A stretch of DNA of 64,000 nt from Candidatus Saganbacteria bacterium (GTDB lineage: Bacteria > Margulisbacteria > WOR-1 > XYC2-FULL-46-14 > XYC2-FULL-37-10), in NCBI GenBank assembly GCA_016223245.1, contig JACRPL010000008.1, positions 1 to 64,000 on the forward strand. Reading direction: 5' to 3'. The notes beneath the pieces are model-generated. The model did no database searches, had not been told where the DNA came from, and was given only the letters and a program-made list of their open reading frames with translations. Positions 27,418 to 35,252 of this stretch are shown one piece after another; within the stretch, counting starts at the first letter, position 1, and each line of letters opens with the position of its first letter. The translations under genes and the position numbers were made by a program.

Positions 27418-29927
27418 GCTCATATAACCCGTTAGATATCGAACCACGTATCCAGGAATTGTGGGAGAAAAATCAATCATACACAGTTTTGGACTCTTCC
27501 GATAAGCCAAAGTACTACGATCTAGTCATGTTCCCTTACCCGTCCGGCAATCTCCATATGGGCCATGTCAGGAATTATGCGATAGGCGATGTGATCGCGC
27601 GCTATAAAACAATGAAAGGCTTTAATGTCCTTCATCCGATCGGATGGGACGCGTTTGGAATGCCCGCCGAAAATGCCGCCATCAAAAATAATACTCATCC
27701 CGAACCATGGACCGACCAGTGTATCGCGCGCATGAAAAAGCAATTGAAACGACTGGGCCTATCATATGATTGGAGCCGCGAAGTCAACACAAGCAAACCG
27801 GAATATTATAAATGGACTCAATGGATGTTCCTTTTGATGTATGAGAGGGGCTTGGCGTACAGGAAAGAGGCCGTGGTCAACTGGTGCCCAAAATGTGAAA
27901 CTGTTTTGGCCAATGAACAAGTAAAAGAAGGAGCTTGCTGGAGATGCGATTCTATAGTTGAAGAAAAACAGCTAAAGCAATGGTTCTTTAAAATTACCGA
28001 ATATGCAGACAAACTTTTAACCGATATCGATAAATTAAAGGGGTGGCCCGAGCCTGTTAAGATCATGCAAACTAATTGGATCGGGAAATCGGAAGGCTTA
28101 GAGATATCTTTTGCCATCACCCCCAGCCCCTCTCCCAATGGGAGAGGGGGGGCCGCGAGCGGAAGCGAGCGGTGGGTGAGGGTTTATACAACAAGACCAG
28201 ATACGATATTTGGCGTTACTTATATGGTTCTAGCGCCGGAACACCCTATGGTTTCGGACTTATCCAATGGAACCCCATTTGAAAAAGCTGTAAAAGAATA
28301 TCAAGAAAAAGTTAAACATGAATCTGTCCATGATAGGACCATAAAAGCTGAAAAAGACGGGGTCTTCACTGGAGCTTACGCTATTAATCCCGCGAATAAC
28401 GAACAGATCCCGATCTGGATATCAGATTATGTTTTGATGGGGTATGGAACCGGAGCCGTTATGGCTGTCCCAGCTCATGACCAAAGGGATTTCGATTTTG
28501 CGAAAAAGAATAAACTGCCAATGAAAATCGTGATTTGCCCAAATTATCCCAACCCTATCTGCCCCGTTCTAACCGAAGCTTTTGAAGGGGAAGGGCACAT
28601 GGTTGACTCAAAACAATTTGATGGGCAGAAAAGCTCGGAAACTCTTGATAAAATTGGGGACTGGTTGGTTGAGAAATGGATCGCTTCTTGGAAAACAAAT
28701 TATAAGCTTCGTGATTGGCTTATTTCCCGCCAGAGATATTGGGGCGCCCCAATTCCTGTAGTTTACTGCGATAAATGTGCTTCGACAGGCTCAGCACAAG
28801 CTGGGATAGTTCCTGTTCCTATTAAAGATCTGCCGGTCAAGCTTCCAATAGACGTAAAGTTTACAGGAGAGGGCGGGTCGCCTTTAAAGAATTCGAAATC
28901 GTTCATTGAGACTACGTGTCCGAGATGCGGGACGCGGGATGCGAGACGCGAGACTGATACATTGGATACCTTCAATTGTTCATCCTGGTATTATTTCAGA
29001 TATTGCGATCCCAAAAATAGCAGTGAGCCATTTAGCCGCGAGCTGTCAGCTAAATGGATGCCGGTTGACCAGTATATTGGCGGTATTGAACATGCCATAC
29101 TCCATCTCTTATATTCGAGATTTTTTACAAAAGTCCTTTATGACGCGGGCTATTCGAGTACAAATGAGCCATTTACAAATCTTTTGACCCAAGGAATGGT
29201 CGTAAAAGACGGCGCCAAGATGAGCAAATCAAAGGGCAATGTTGTAGATCCGGATTATATTATAGAAAAATATGGTGCGGATACCGCGCGTTTATTTATT
29301 TTATTCGCATCACCGGCTGAACGCGAGCTGGAGTGGTCTGACGCCGGGGTAGAGGGGAGCTTTAGATTTCTGTCGAGAGTTTGGAGGCTCATAACTGAAT
29401 TGACCCCATCTGTCCCTCGACAGAACTCGGGACATCTCCCCCTTGGTAAGGGGGAGAATGAGAGGGGGGCAAAAAAGACCCATCAAACGATCAAAGCTAT
29501 CACTGAAGATATCGAGCGATTTTCTTTCAATACTGCAATTGCAAAACTTATGGAGCTCACGAATTCTTTTTACGAAAACTCTGCAACAGTTACAAAATGG
29601 GAACTGGAACAACTTATTTTGATGTTGTTCCCTTTTGCGCCGCATATTTCAGAAGAGTTGTGGAAGATAATGGGACATAGCGACATAGCAACAAAGCAAC
29701 AGTGGCCTAAATATGACCCAGAGTTAATTATAGATTCGGAGATCACGATCCCAGTCCAAGTTAACGGTAAACTACGAGATACAATTACTTTGACAATTGA
29801 AGCATCCGAATCAGATGTTAAAGCGTTGGCCCAAAAGAGCGAAAAAGCGCAGATATTCCTTAAAGATAAGACTATTATAAAAGTGATCTATGTGCAAAAA
29901 AAATTAATTAATTTTGTTGTCAAGTAA
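27414..29927 (+). CDS. leuS: Leucyl-tRNA synthetase
   Basis: 837 residues, class I synthetase charging tRNA-Leu. HIGH motif in PYPSGNLHMGHVRNY (~41-55), the editing-domain TTRPDT near 260 and KMSKS in GAKMSKSKGN (~600-606). At least five repeat-derived stretches are in frame: ~235-257 (family B-like), ~456-465 (TGSAQAG), ~501-514 in the zinc-ribbon-like segment (RCGTRDARRETD), ~663-686 (family B, SGHLPLGKGENERG) and ~753-763 (SDIATKQQ). All catalytic motifs are intact, so the enzyme should be active. It overlaps clpC (ATGA) and converges directly, with no gap, on the next gene. Confidence 0.97.
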   Translation: MSSYNPLDIEPRIQELWEKNQSYTVLDSSDKPKYYDLVMFPYPSGNLHMGHVRNYAIGDVIARYKTMKGFNVLHPIGWDAFGMPAENAAIKNNTHPEPWTDQCIARMKKQLKRLGLSYDWSREVNTSKPEYYKWTQWMFLLMYERGLAYRKEAVVNWCPKCETVLANEQVKEGACWRCDSIVEEKQLKQWFFKITEYADKLLTDIDKLKGWPEPVKIMQTNWIGKSEGLEISFAITPSPSPNGRGGAASGSERWVRVYTTRPDTIFGVTYMVLAPEHPMVSDLSNGTPFEKAVKEYQEKVKHESVHDRTIKAEKDGVFTGAYAINPANNEQIPIWISDYVLMGYGTGAVMAVPAHDQRDFDFAKKNKLPMKIVICPNYPNPICPVLTEAFEGEGHMVDSKQFDGQKSSETLDKIGDWLVEKWIASWKTNYKLRDWLISRQRYWGAPIPVVYCDKCASTGSAQAGIVPVPIKDLPVKLPIDVKFTGEGGSPLKNSKSFIETTCPRCGTRDARRETDTLDTFNCSSWYYFRYCDPKNSSEPFSRELSAKWMPVDQYIGGIEHAILHLLYSRFFTKVLYDAGYSSTNEPFTNLLTQGMVVKDGAKMSKSKGNVVDPDYIIEKYGADTARLFILFASPAERELEWSDAGVEGSFRFLSRVWRLITELTPSVPRQNSGHLPLGKGENERGAKKTHQTIKAITEDIERFSFNTAIAKLMELTNSFYENSATVTKWELEQLILMLFPFAPHISEELWKIMGHSDIATKQQWPKYDPELIIDSEITIPVQVNGKLRDTITLTIEASESDVKALAQKSEKAQIFLKDKTIIKVIYVQKKLINFVVK
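28118..28182. repeat. Family B-like palindromic repeat in leuS (first)
   Basis: CCCCTCTCCCAATGGGAGAGGGG core with a following GCGAGCGGAAGCGAGCG segment, in frame just before the editing-domain TTRPDT motif. Confidence 0.8.
28780..28806. repeat. CTTCGACAGGCTCAGCACAAG-type insertion in leuS
   Basis: Short imperfect inverted repeat encoding STGSAQAG between the CxxC of YCDKCA and the conserved VPVP segment. It is of the same kind as the CTCGACTTCGCTCGGGG element in pnp. Confidence 0.6.
28918..28955. repeat. GATGCGGGACGCGGGATGCG repeat in leuS (family D)
   Basis: Tandem GATGCGAGACGCG-type units replace the usual short loop after CPRCG, giving TRDARRETD. A second copy lies at 30976-31001 in a glycosyltransferase gene, in the coding sense VSHPAL. 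Confidence 0.75.
29403..29469. repeat. Family B palindromic repeat in leuS (second)
   Basis: Same ~66-bp unit as in miaB (22122-22188), opposite orientation: CCCTCGACAGAACTCGGGAC, then CTCCCCCTTGGTAAGGGGGAG. It encodes an insert in the anticodon-binding region. Confidence 0.85.
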
Positions 29928-30263
29928 TTAAGCGGGGACTTTTGTTTCCAGGGTTTTGATCCTAACCTCATGATTTTCTATCTTTTCATCATGCCTTTTA
30001 TATTGGGCATAAGCCATTTTTTGCTCAATAGACATATCTTCGAGCTTTTTAATGATTTTATCTTGGCCGGTAAGCATTTCATTTCTTAACTTTGAAAGGT
30101 CATCTTTGGTTGCAAAAGCCTTCAGATCCTCTTTAGTTGCGAAGACGTCCGAGAGTTTTTCAATATCTTTTTTTGTTGCGAAGACGTCCGAGAGTTTTTC
30201 AATATCTTTTTTTGTCGCGAAGACGTCCGAGAGTTTTTCAATATCTTTTTTTGTGATCGCCAT
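29928..30263 (-). CDS. Small coiled-coil protein with three 15-residue tandem repeats
   Basis: 111 residues, highly charged and helical: three copies of KKDIEKLSDVFAT, then KEDLKAFATKDDLSKL and a long helix (MSIEQKMAYAQYKRHDEKIENHEVRIKTLE in pieces) ending VPA. Such short coiled-coil proteins with ATKxDLxxL repeats are common and of unknown function. The stop directly abuts the leuS stop in a convergent arrangement with no spacer. The -10 box ends 10 nt before the ATG and an inverted repeat lies in the promoter spacer, hinting at regulation. Confidence 0.75.
   Translation of the reverse strand: MAITKKDIEKLSDVFATKKDIEKLSDVFATKKDIEKLSDVFATKEDLKAFATKDDLSKLRNEMLTGQDKIIKKLEDMSIEQKMAYAQYKRHDEKIENHEVRIKTLETKVPA
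30137..30254 (-). repeat. 45-bp in-frame tandem repeat
   Basis: About 2.6 near-identical 45-bp units (GAAGACGTCCGAGAGTTTTT start) encode the KKDIEKLSDVFAT heptad-like units of the coiled-coil protein. Identity between units implies recent expansion. Confidence 0.85.
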
Positions 30264-30273
30264 GTTGCTTATA

Positions 30274-30302
30274 ATTTTAACAACTTAAAAAGTTGTTTGC
30301 AA
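30274..30302 (-). promoter_or_regulatory. Promoter with a symmetrical operator-like spacer
   Basis: Minus strand TTGCAA (30302-30297), 17-bp spacer, TAAAAT (30279-30274), 10 nt to the ATG at 30263. The spacer is covered by a perfect inverted repeat AACAACTT-AAA-AAGTTGTT (30279-30297), where a repressor or activator dimer could bind. It could alternatively be a weak terminator hairpin. Confidence 0.5.
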
Positions 30303-30303
30303 G

Positions 30304-31179
30304 CTATTTATTGTCTTCCAATCCCTTTCTATACTGAAACTCTTCCCAAATATATCCATAAAAGTTTGATTTCTCGGCTTTTTCTTCTATAAATTTCTGA
30401 AGCGTTGGGTGTCTCTTTATTAATCTGTATATTCCCTGCGCCAGCGGGTTCATCCCTAAAAATAACTTAATTTCCGTATTTGGATGCTTTTTGTAAAAGA
30501 CCGCTGCTGACTTGCCCATGTGGTATTTTCTCTGGAACATTTCTCCTTGTGAGACAGGGTGCATATGGTGATTGACCGCTGTCGGCAAATAATACAATGG
30601 AACACCCAGTTTGCTTAAACGATACCCAAGCTCAATATCTTCCCATCCGTATCCCGCGAAATCGGCATCAAACACACCCGCATTTTTTATTATTGATCGA
30701 GGGATTGATAAATTACCCGTTAAAAAGTATGAAAACTTTAGTTTCTGCATAGGTTTGATCTTCTCTTTGATATATGGCTTGTTATCCGGATTTATTGTTA
30801 TGCCTTCAAAGGCAGAATTGGGTTTCTTCCCATGGACTTTCAAATGTTCTTGCAGCAAATTCGCATCGGCGAGCATGTCCGCGTCGGTTAGAAATATTAT
30901 TTTGCCCTTTGCTTCGTTAATACCTCGATTCCTAGCGCCTGGACGGCCAGTGTTTTCTTGTCTAATGTAAAGTAACGCGGGATGCGAGACGCGAGATGCG
31001 CGTGAAGAGTTGATTTCTTCTATCATTATATCTGTGCCGTCGGAGGACATGCTGTCGACAACTATTATTTCATAGAAGTAAGGGGAGAGGGTTTGTTTGA
31101 AAAGCGACTCGAGAACTTTTTTTAGATTGTCTTTTTGGTTGTAGGTACCAATAACAACGCTTAACTTTATTTCAGTCAT
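30304..31179 (-). CDS. Family 2 glycosyltransferase
   Basis: 291 residues, GT-A fold: [21 protein letters not shown], the nucleotide-binding [17 protein letters not shown] (DxD) and [13 protein letters not shown], the ED acceptor motif seen in polymerising GT2/GT27-like enzymes. It transfers a sugar to a growing surface glycan at the membrane. A family D repeat supplies residues ~60-68. It overlaps the upstream GT2 gene by 8 bp and is the last gene of the glycan cluster. Confidence 0.9.
   Translation of the reverse strand: MTEIKLSVVIGTYNQKDNLKKVLESLFKQTLSPYFYEIIVVDSMSSDGTDIMIEEINSSRASRVSHPALLYIRQENTGRPGARNRGINEAKGKIIFLTDADMLADANLLQEHLKVHGKKPNSAFEGITINPDNKPYIKEKIKPMQKLKFSYFLTGNLSIPRSIIKNAGVFDADFAGYGWEDIELGYRLSKLGVPLYYLPTAVNHHMHPVSQGEMFQRKYHMGKSAAVFYKKHPNTEIKLFLGMNPLAQGIYRLIKRHPTLQKFIEEKAEKSNFYGYIWEEFQYRKGLEDNK
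30976..31001. repeat. Family D repeat in the GT2 gene
   Basis: GCGGGATGCGAGACGCGAGA-type tandem, same element as in leuS (28918-28955), in frame in the N-terminal half of the glycosyltransferase. Confidence 0.7.
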
Positions 31180-31849
31180 TAAACTTATACCAAATAAGGG
31201 TCAAAATTGCGGAGAAGGCATCTTTCCACGAGATCTTTTTCCCTTCAGAAAAAGCCCTTCCTTGATATGAAATCGGCACTTCAAGTATTTTGTAATTTCT
31301 TTTTAATATTTTTGCGGTAATTTCCGGTTCCATGTCGAATTTCTTTGATTTGATATCAAGTTTCTTGGCAACATCAGCCGGCATCAGCTTATAGCAAGTT
31401 TCCATATCGGTTATTGTGCTTCCATATAGAATGTTTGTAAGTGTTGTCAAAAATTTATTTCCCAAGAAGTGCGATAGCGTCGAAAACGAGTGTTTGCCTA
31501 AGAAGCGAGACCCATAAACTACTTTTGCGCGGCCTTCAATTATCGGAAGCATTATTTTTAAGTATTCTTGAGGATCGTATTCGAGGTCAGCGTCTTGGAT
31601 TATTATATAGTCTCCGGTGGCTTCTGCTATCCCTCGGCTTACGGCAGACCCTTTGCCCTGGTTTTTTTCTTGAAGGATGATCCTAATATCCTCTCCTTGA
31701 ATCTGAGGATAAATGTCGCGTGTTCCGTCTGTTGAATAATCATCGACAATTATTATTTCTTTCTCAAGATTTACAGCTACTACGCGGTCGATGAGCGTTT
31801 TTATGGTATTCTTTTCGTTGTAAACCGGAATTATGACGGATAATTTCAT
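31172..31849 (-). CDS. Dolichyl/polyprenyl-phosphate sugar transferase-like GT2
   Basis: 225 residues of the DPM1 type: [62 protein letters not shown] and GSRF. It probably charges undecaprenyl phosphate with a sugar for a GT-C transferase such as the 34001-35251 product; that partnership is inference. No C-terminal membrane helices, as in soluble DPM1 forms. It overlaps the following GT2 gene by 8 bp. Confidence 0.9.
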   Translation of the reverse strand: MKLSVIIPVYNEKNTIKTLIDRVVAVNLEKEIIIVDDYSTDGTRDIYPQIQGEDIRIILQEKNQGKGSAVSRGIAEATGDYIIIQDADLEYDPQEYLKIMLPIIEGRAKVVYGSRFLGKHSFSTLSHFLGNKFLTTLTNILYGSTITDMETCYKLMPADVAKKLDIKSKKFDMEPEITAKILKRNYKILEVPISYQGRAFSEGKKISWKDAFSAILTLIWYKFND

Positions 31850-31872
31850 GGTTCAATTATACCATTTCCTCA

Positions 31873-33240
31873 TCATTGGAATCTCCTTTTATATAATTCT
31901 ATAAGCGAGTTCGTTGAATAGTCGTATCTTGTTCTTTCGTTTATGAGTAATGGGGGAATTGAAAGCGATGGTGTTGCCAATATCTTTGCGATATTAATAG
32001 TGTATGGCATATTAAGCCCAACAAAATGGATAATGTTGATATCTTCTTTAATCAGCTGGTTATAAAGCTTGGGTATCGATGTCGCGAGGCCAATATCGAC
32101 CACGTGATATCCATTTAGTGTCAGCTCTCGGAGGATCTCTTCTTTATTTGTAAAGATATTGACAGATTTCTTGAACCAATCGGCTCTTGATTCGGCAAGC
32201 GTATTGTTTCCTTTGCTTTCGATAAGATTTGAAATGGCGTCCAATACTTCTTCCGCCGATATTTCTTTTAAACAGTCATCGAATGGGCAATTTAAGGGGC
32301 GGCATTTTTGAGAACAATTAACAGCTTTTCTAATAATTATATGAGGCGTTTGCCATGGGCCCCATTCCGTCGGCTTTACAAATTTTGTTGGGAAAAGTGC
32401 AACCGTCGGAACATCGAGCGCTGCCGCAATATGCAATGGCCCTGTATCAACTCCAAGATATATATTGTAGCGCGAGATTATTGCGATCAATTCCGAAAGG
32501 GTCGTCCTTTCAACTAGATCGATAGGTTTATTTTTACAGATGCGGAGTATCTGCCTTACCGCTTGAGCTTCATTCTTTGAACCGGTCAAAATCATCTTGA
32601 TGTTGTTGTATTTTTCGTACAGATGATCGATGACTTTCGCGTATCTTTCGGGAAGCCAAGCTTTGTTCCCGCGTCCGGTGCCCACATGAATGCCCAAAAC
32701 AAAATCACTTGGACCGATATTGTATTCGCTTATGAATTTATCGACAATCTCTTTCTTAGGCGTTAAAGACATCGGGGGAGGGGTTTGGGGAAGCTCAATT
32801 CCCAATGGTTTTAACAATAAAATATTATGTTCAATCTCGTGAAGCGTCAAATCGCCCCATTTGCAATCGCCTCTCAAATTGTAAAATGGCGCAAGGAGCG
32901 GCTTTGAAATGTCTCCAACTCGTTGCTTAATGCCTGCGAATCTCGCAAGCAGGGCGTAGGGCAGTTCGTTGTAAAAATGTATGGAACAATCGAAGTTTTT
33001 TGATCTTATAAGATCAATATATCTCCTGAAATTATTTATCGATCCTATTTTGTTCAAGGCGAACCAATCTTCGATCACTTCGTCGACATTCTTGTTGCCG
33101 AGGAATATTTCTTTTGTATATGGCCTGCAAAGAACGGTTATCTTGGCTTCAGGATATTTCTTTTTTAGAAGATCAATGGCAGGCGTAATAAGAAGGCAGT
33201 CGCCGATCATATCGGGGCGGATTATCAGGATGTTTTTCAT
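31873..33240 (-). CDS. Heptosyltransferase family (GT9) protein with C-terminal extension
   Basis: 455 residues; the first ~345 are a GT9 enzyme: NILIIRPDMIGDCLLITPAIDLL, HVGTGRGNKAWLPERYAKVI, GVDTGPLHIAAALDVPTVALF and the Cys cluster CSQKCRPLNCPFDDC. GT9 enzymes add heptose or similar sugars to LPS-core-like acceptors. The extra ~110 residues (from about GNNTLAESRADWF) have no recognised domain. It starts 2 bp after the stop of the PIN gene, which has been placed upstream of it. Confidence 0.9.
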   Translation of the reverse strand: MKNILIIRPDMIGDCLLITPAIDLLKKKYPEAKITVLCRPYTKEIFLGNKNVDEVIEDWFALNKIGSINNFRRYIDLIRSKNFDCSIHFYNELPYALLARFAGIKQRVGDISKPLLAPFYNLRGDCKWGDLTLHEIEHNILLLKPLGIELPQTPPPMSLTPKKEIVDKFISEYNIGPSDFVLGIHVGTGRGNKAWLPERYAKVIDHLYEKYNNIKMILTGSKNEAQAVRQILRICKNKPIDLVERTTLSELIAIISRYNIYLGVDTGPLHIAAALDVPTVALFPTKFVKPTEWGPWQTPHIIIRKAVNCSQKCRPLNCPFDDCLKEISAEEVLDAISNLIESKGNNTLAESRADWFKKSVNIFTNKEEILRELTLNGYHVVDIGLATSIPKLYNQLIKEDINIIHFVGLNMPYTINIAKILATPSLSIPPLLINERTRYDYSTNSLIELYKRRFQ

Positions 33241-33242
33241 TG

Positions 33243-33644
33243 CTATTCGATTTTTGTTAGAAACTGATAAGCTGTTAGGATGTGGATATTTCCTTGTTTC
33301 TTCAGGATTAGGATGTGTTTGTCGCCGGTAATTAGGACATCTGCTTTGCCATCAATCGCACAAGCAACAATTAGATTGTCAGCCGGATGTTCCGTAACGA
33401 GGTCTACAACAGAAGAAACTTCAACAATTTTGGATAAAGCCAGGATATCCCGTTCGATAATATTTAATCTGGAGTCGGGAATTTTGAATTTATATTTTAG
33501 AATCTTCCTAATTTCCCAAAGAATGTATTCTGATATTAAAAGTTCGATCTTTTCGTTTCTAGCCAGTTCTATTATTTCTTTGAGTTTGCCACCAAAAAGA
33601 ATTGCGGAAATATAAATATTGGTATCAAGCAAAATTCGCTTCAT
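33243..33644 (-). CDS. PIN-domain toxin (COG1569-like)
   Basis: 133 residues; LLDTNIYISAILFGG with the first catalytic Asp at 7, the central acidic residues in SEYILWEI, and HPADNLIVACAIDGKADVLITGDKHIL carrying the remaining Asp ligands. PIN proteins are Mg2+-dependent RNases. It overlaps its AbrB-type partner by 1 bp, the usual antitoxin-toxin order. The pair interrupts the surface-glycan cluster. Confidence 0.9.
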   Translation of the reverse strand: MKRILLDTNIYISAILFGGKLKEIIELARNEKIELLISEYILWEIRKILKYKFKIPDSRLNIIERDILALSKIVEVSSVVDLVTEHPADNLIVACAIDGKADVLITGDKHILILKKQGNIHILTAYQFLTKIE

Positions 33645-33889
33645 TATCTGGATCTTATTTCTTGGAGTGCCTTAAGGATGTCCTTTGGTTTTATTCTTTT
33701 TACTTTAGCAAATTCTTTTCCCCAAGCAAAGTTTTCCTCCCAGTAATCCTCTTTAGGCTTTTCTAATATAAGTTCTTTGCCATTTAATAACCGCACTACA
33801 AGCCAATCGCCATTTTTAATAGAAAAATTTCTCAATGTTTCTTTCGGTAATTCTATTATAAACCCTTCTTTAATGCTTGCTTTTTTCAT
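33644..33889 (-). CDS. AbrB/SpoVT-type antitoxin
   Basis: 81 residues with a swapped-hairpin AbrB pattern (FIIELPKETLRNFSIKNGDWLVVRLLNGKELILEKP) and a basic C-terminal tail (RIKPKDILKALQEIRSR) likely to wrap the toxin. AbrB antitoxins bind their own promoter. The promoter ends 6 nt before the ATG, so the transcript is expected to be leaderless. Confidence 0.85.
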   Translation of the reverse strand: MKKASIKEGFIIELPKETLRNFSIKNGDWLVVRLLNGKELILEKPKEDYWEENFAWGKEFAKVKRIKPKDILKALQEIRSR

Positions 33890-33895
33890 GATATT

Positions 33896-33924
33896 ATCTT
33901 AATTCATCTTCTTTGGAAAATCAA
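33896..33924 (-). promoter_or_regulatory. Leaderless-type promoter of the AbrB/PIN module
   Basis: Minus strand TTGATT (33924-33919), 17-bp spacer, TAAGAT (33901-33896), then 6 nt to the ATG. The module therefore has its own promoter inside the glycan cluster. Confidence 0.6.
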
Positions 33925-33966
33925 GGGCAAAAACCGAATCAAGGAAGCAAACATGCGTTTTATGTC

Positions 33967-33998
33967 AACAAATAACTCAATCCATTGAGTTATTTGTT
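33967..33998. terminator. Long perfect hairpin downstream of the polytopic transferase gene
   Basis: Two 15-bp arms (AACAAATAACTCAAT and its complement) separated by 2 bases, 2 bp after the 34001 stop on the minus strand. The AU-rich stem ends in TTATTTGTT, so it could terminate transcription from the glycan cluster before the AbrB/PIN module, or stabilise the 3' end. Confidence 0.5.
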
Positions 33999-34000
33999 CT

Positions 34001-35251
34001 TCATGCGTGGAGGTGAACGATCGGCAGTGCGCCTTCTATTCTGATCGGCGATTCCGATTTTTGGCGGATCAGAATGAATTGGTTCAACAGGAATATCATG
34101 AAAATAATCGCCATAAATATCTTAAATCTTTTCCTGTCGAATAATTTTGAAAAGATCCCGATGAATTGCGGGATCATCGCGCCCAAAAACAGCGTAAAGA
34201 AGAACATCGGCAGATAATGATATCTCCCCCAATTCAAAAAGGCATCCGCTTCGATCGCGGCCCGCCCGACAGCAAGCGCGATATAGCATATAATTATTGA
34301 CGTCGAAGAAAAGGCGATCAGCCCTCTTTCCTTTAAAAGAGGGATTCTATCTTCTTTTTTGTTCAAAATAAAATACAGGAAAATAAAGAGCAAAAAAAAC
34401 GCCAGCATAAATGCCAAAAAAGCGGCCATGCCTGTGGTATAAGGAAAAACGAGCGTCGAAAAGCCCAAGTTCTTAAAAACAAGTCCCAAAAATCCGAAAA
34501 CGGCGTAAGAGGCCAGCCTTCCGGCGTCAAATGTCAAATGAGGCGCAGTTCCGGGGCTTAATAGATTGGAAAGGGAAAAAGTAAGATACACGGCAAGATA
34601 AGACAGCCAAACTAAAACATACGGCAGAAAAAATAATATTTTTTCTTTTAACGCTTTTTCTTTATCTAAAACTAAAAAGTAGTACAAAAAAATGAACACA
34701 ATGCCAAGGAACCCGCTCATATAATTCATCGGCATGAAAAAAGAAACGGCGATCGATGCGAAATAAAACCCTTTTTTCTTTTTAATCGCGCTGTGATGAA
34801 GCAGCAGGAAAGTGGCCAAGATCGCCAAAAAAGGATATGCCTGTCCCAGAGCCGAGGGCCAATGCAGTATCTCGAAATAGGCCGTATTTAGCGCGTAAAA
34901 CAAGGTAAGTAAAAAAGCCATGACCGGCCTTGAAGAAAAGACGGCTTTAAGAAAATATAGTACAAGCAGGGAAGCGATCGCATGCATTATTATTGAAAAG
35001 CACATAAATGTGAAAATATTGGCACCAAAGATCTTCAGCATCGCGAAATAAACAGCTTTGCCGATCGGGGCAAAATGCCCGTTATCGGGAACAAATAAAG
35101 ACCCGAAAGAGAAGCTCCCGCTTTGTACCTTGTTTATAAATGTCCAATCATCCATGAAAAAATCGTTGTTAAAAAGGATCGGCCACCAAAATAGTACGAT
35201 TAAAAAGACGATCGATATAATTTGGAAATAACGATTTGAGAAAACTTTCAT
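34001..35251 (-). CDS. Polytopic membrane protein, GT-C-like glycosyltransferase
   Basis: 416 residues from the ATG at 35251, 1 nt after the stop of the upstream GT4 gene; the longer frame to 35326 would overlap that gene. About ten hydrophobic helices. After the first helix comes NNDFFMDDWTF, an acidic periplasmic loop motif like the catalytic DD/DE of GT-C enzymes (ArnT, PMT), then GHFAPIGKAVYFAML. It would use lipid-linked sugars outside the cytoplasmic membrane; the family call is tentative. A family C repeat encodes ~238-242. The strong hairpin at 33967 follows the stop. Confidence 0.65.
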   Translation of the reverse strand: MKVFSNRYFQIISIVFLIVLFWWPILFNNDFFMDDWTFINKVQSGSFSFGSLFVPDNGHFAPIGKAVYFAMLKIFGANIFTFMCFSIIMHAIASLLVLYFLKAVFSSRPVMAFLLTLFYALNTAYFEILHWPSALGQAYPFLAILATFLLLHHSAIKKKKGFYFASIAVSFFMPMNYMSGFLGIVFIFLYYFLVLDKEKALKEKILFFLPYVLVWLSYLAVYLTFSLSNLLSPGTAPHLTFDAGRLASYAVFGFLGLVFKNLGFSTLVFPYTTGMAAFLAFMLAFFLLFIFLYFILNKKEDRIPLLKERGLIAFSSTSIIICYIALAVGRAAIEADAFLNWGRYHYLPMFFFTLFLGAMIPQFIGIFSKLFDRKRFKIFMAIIFMIFLLNQFILIRQKSESPIRIEGALPIVHLHA

Positions 35252-35252
35252 A

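Noticed and set aside
30137-30254. 45-bp tandem units resembling a CRISPR array
   Set aside because: No spacers between units, all in frame, and they encode heptad-like coiled-coil repeats.
33243-33889. AbrB/PIN module bounded by duplicated glycosyltransferase ends
   Set aside because: No partial copy of the neighbouring GT9 or GT-C-like genes was seen at its borders, so it does not share the queC/eno architecture.
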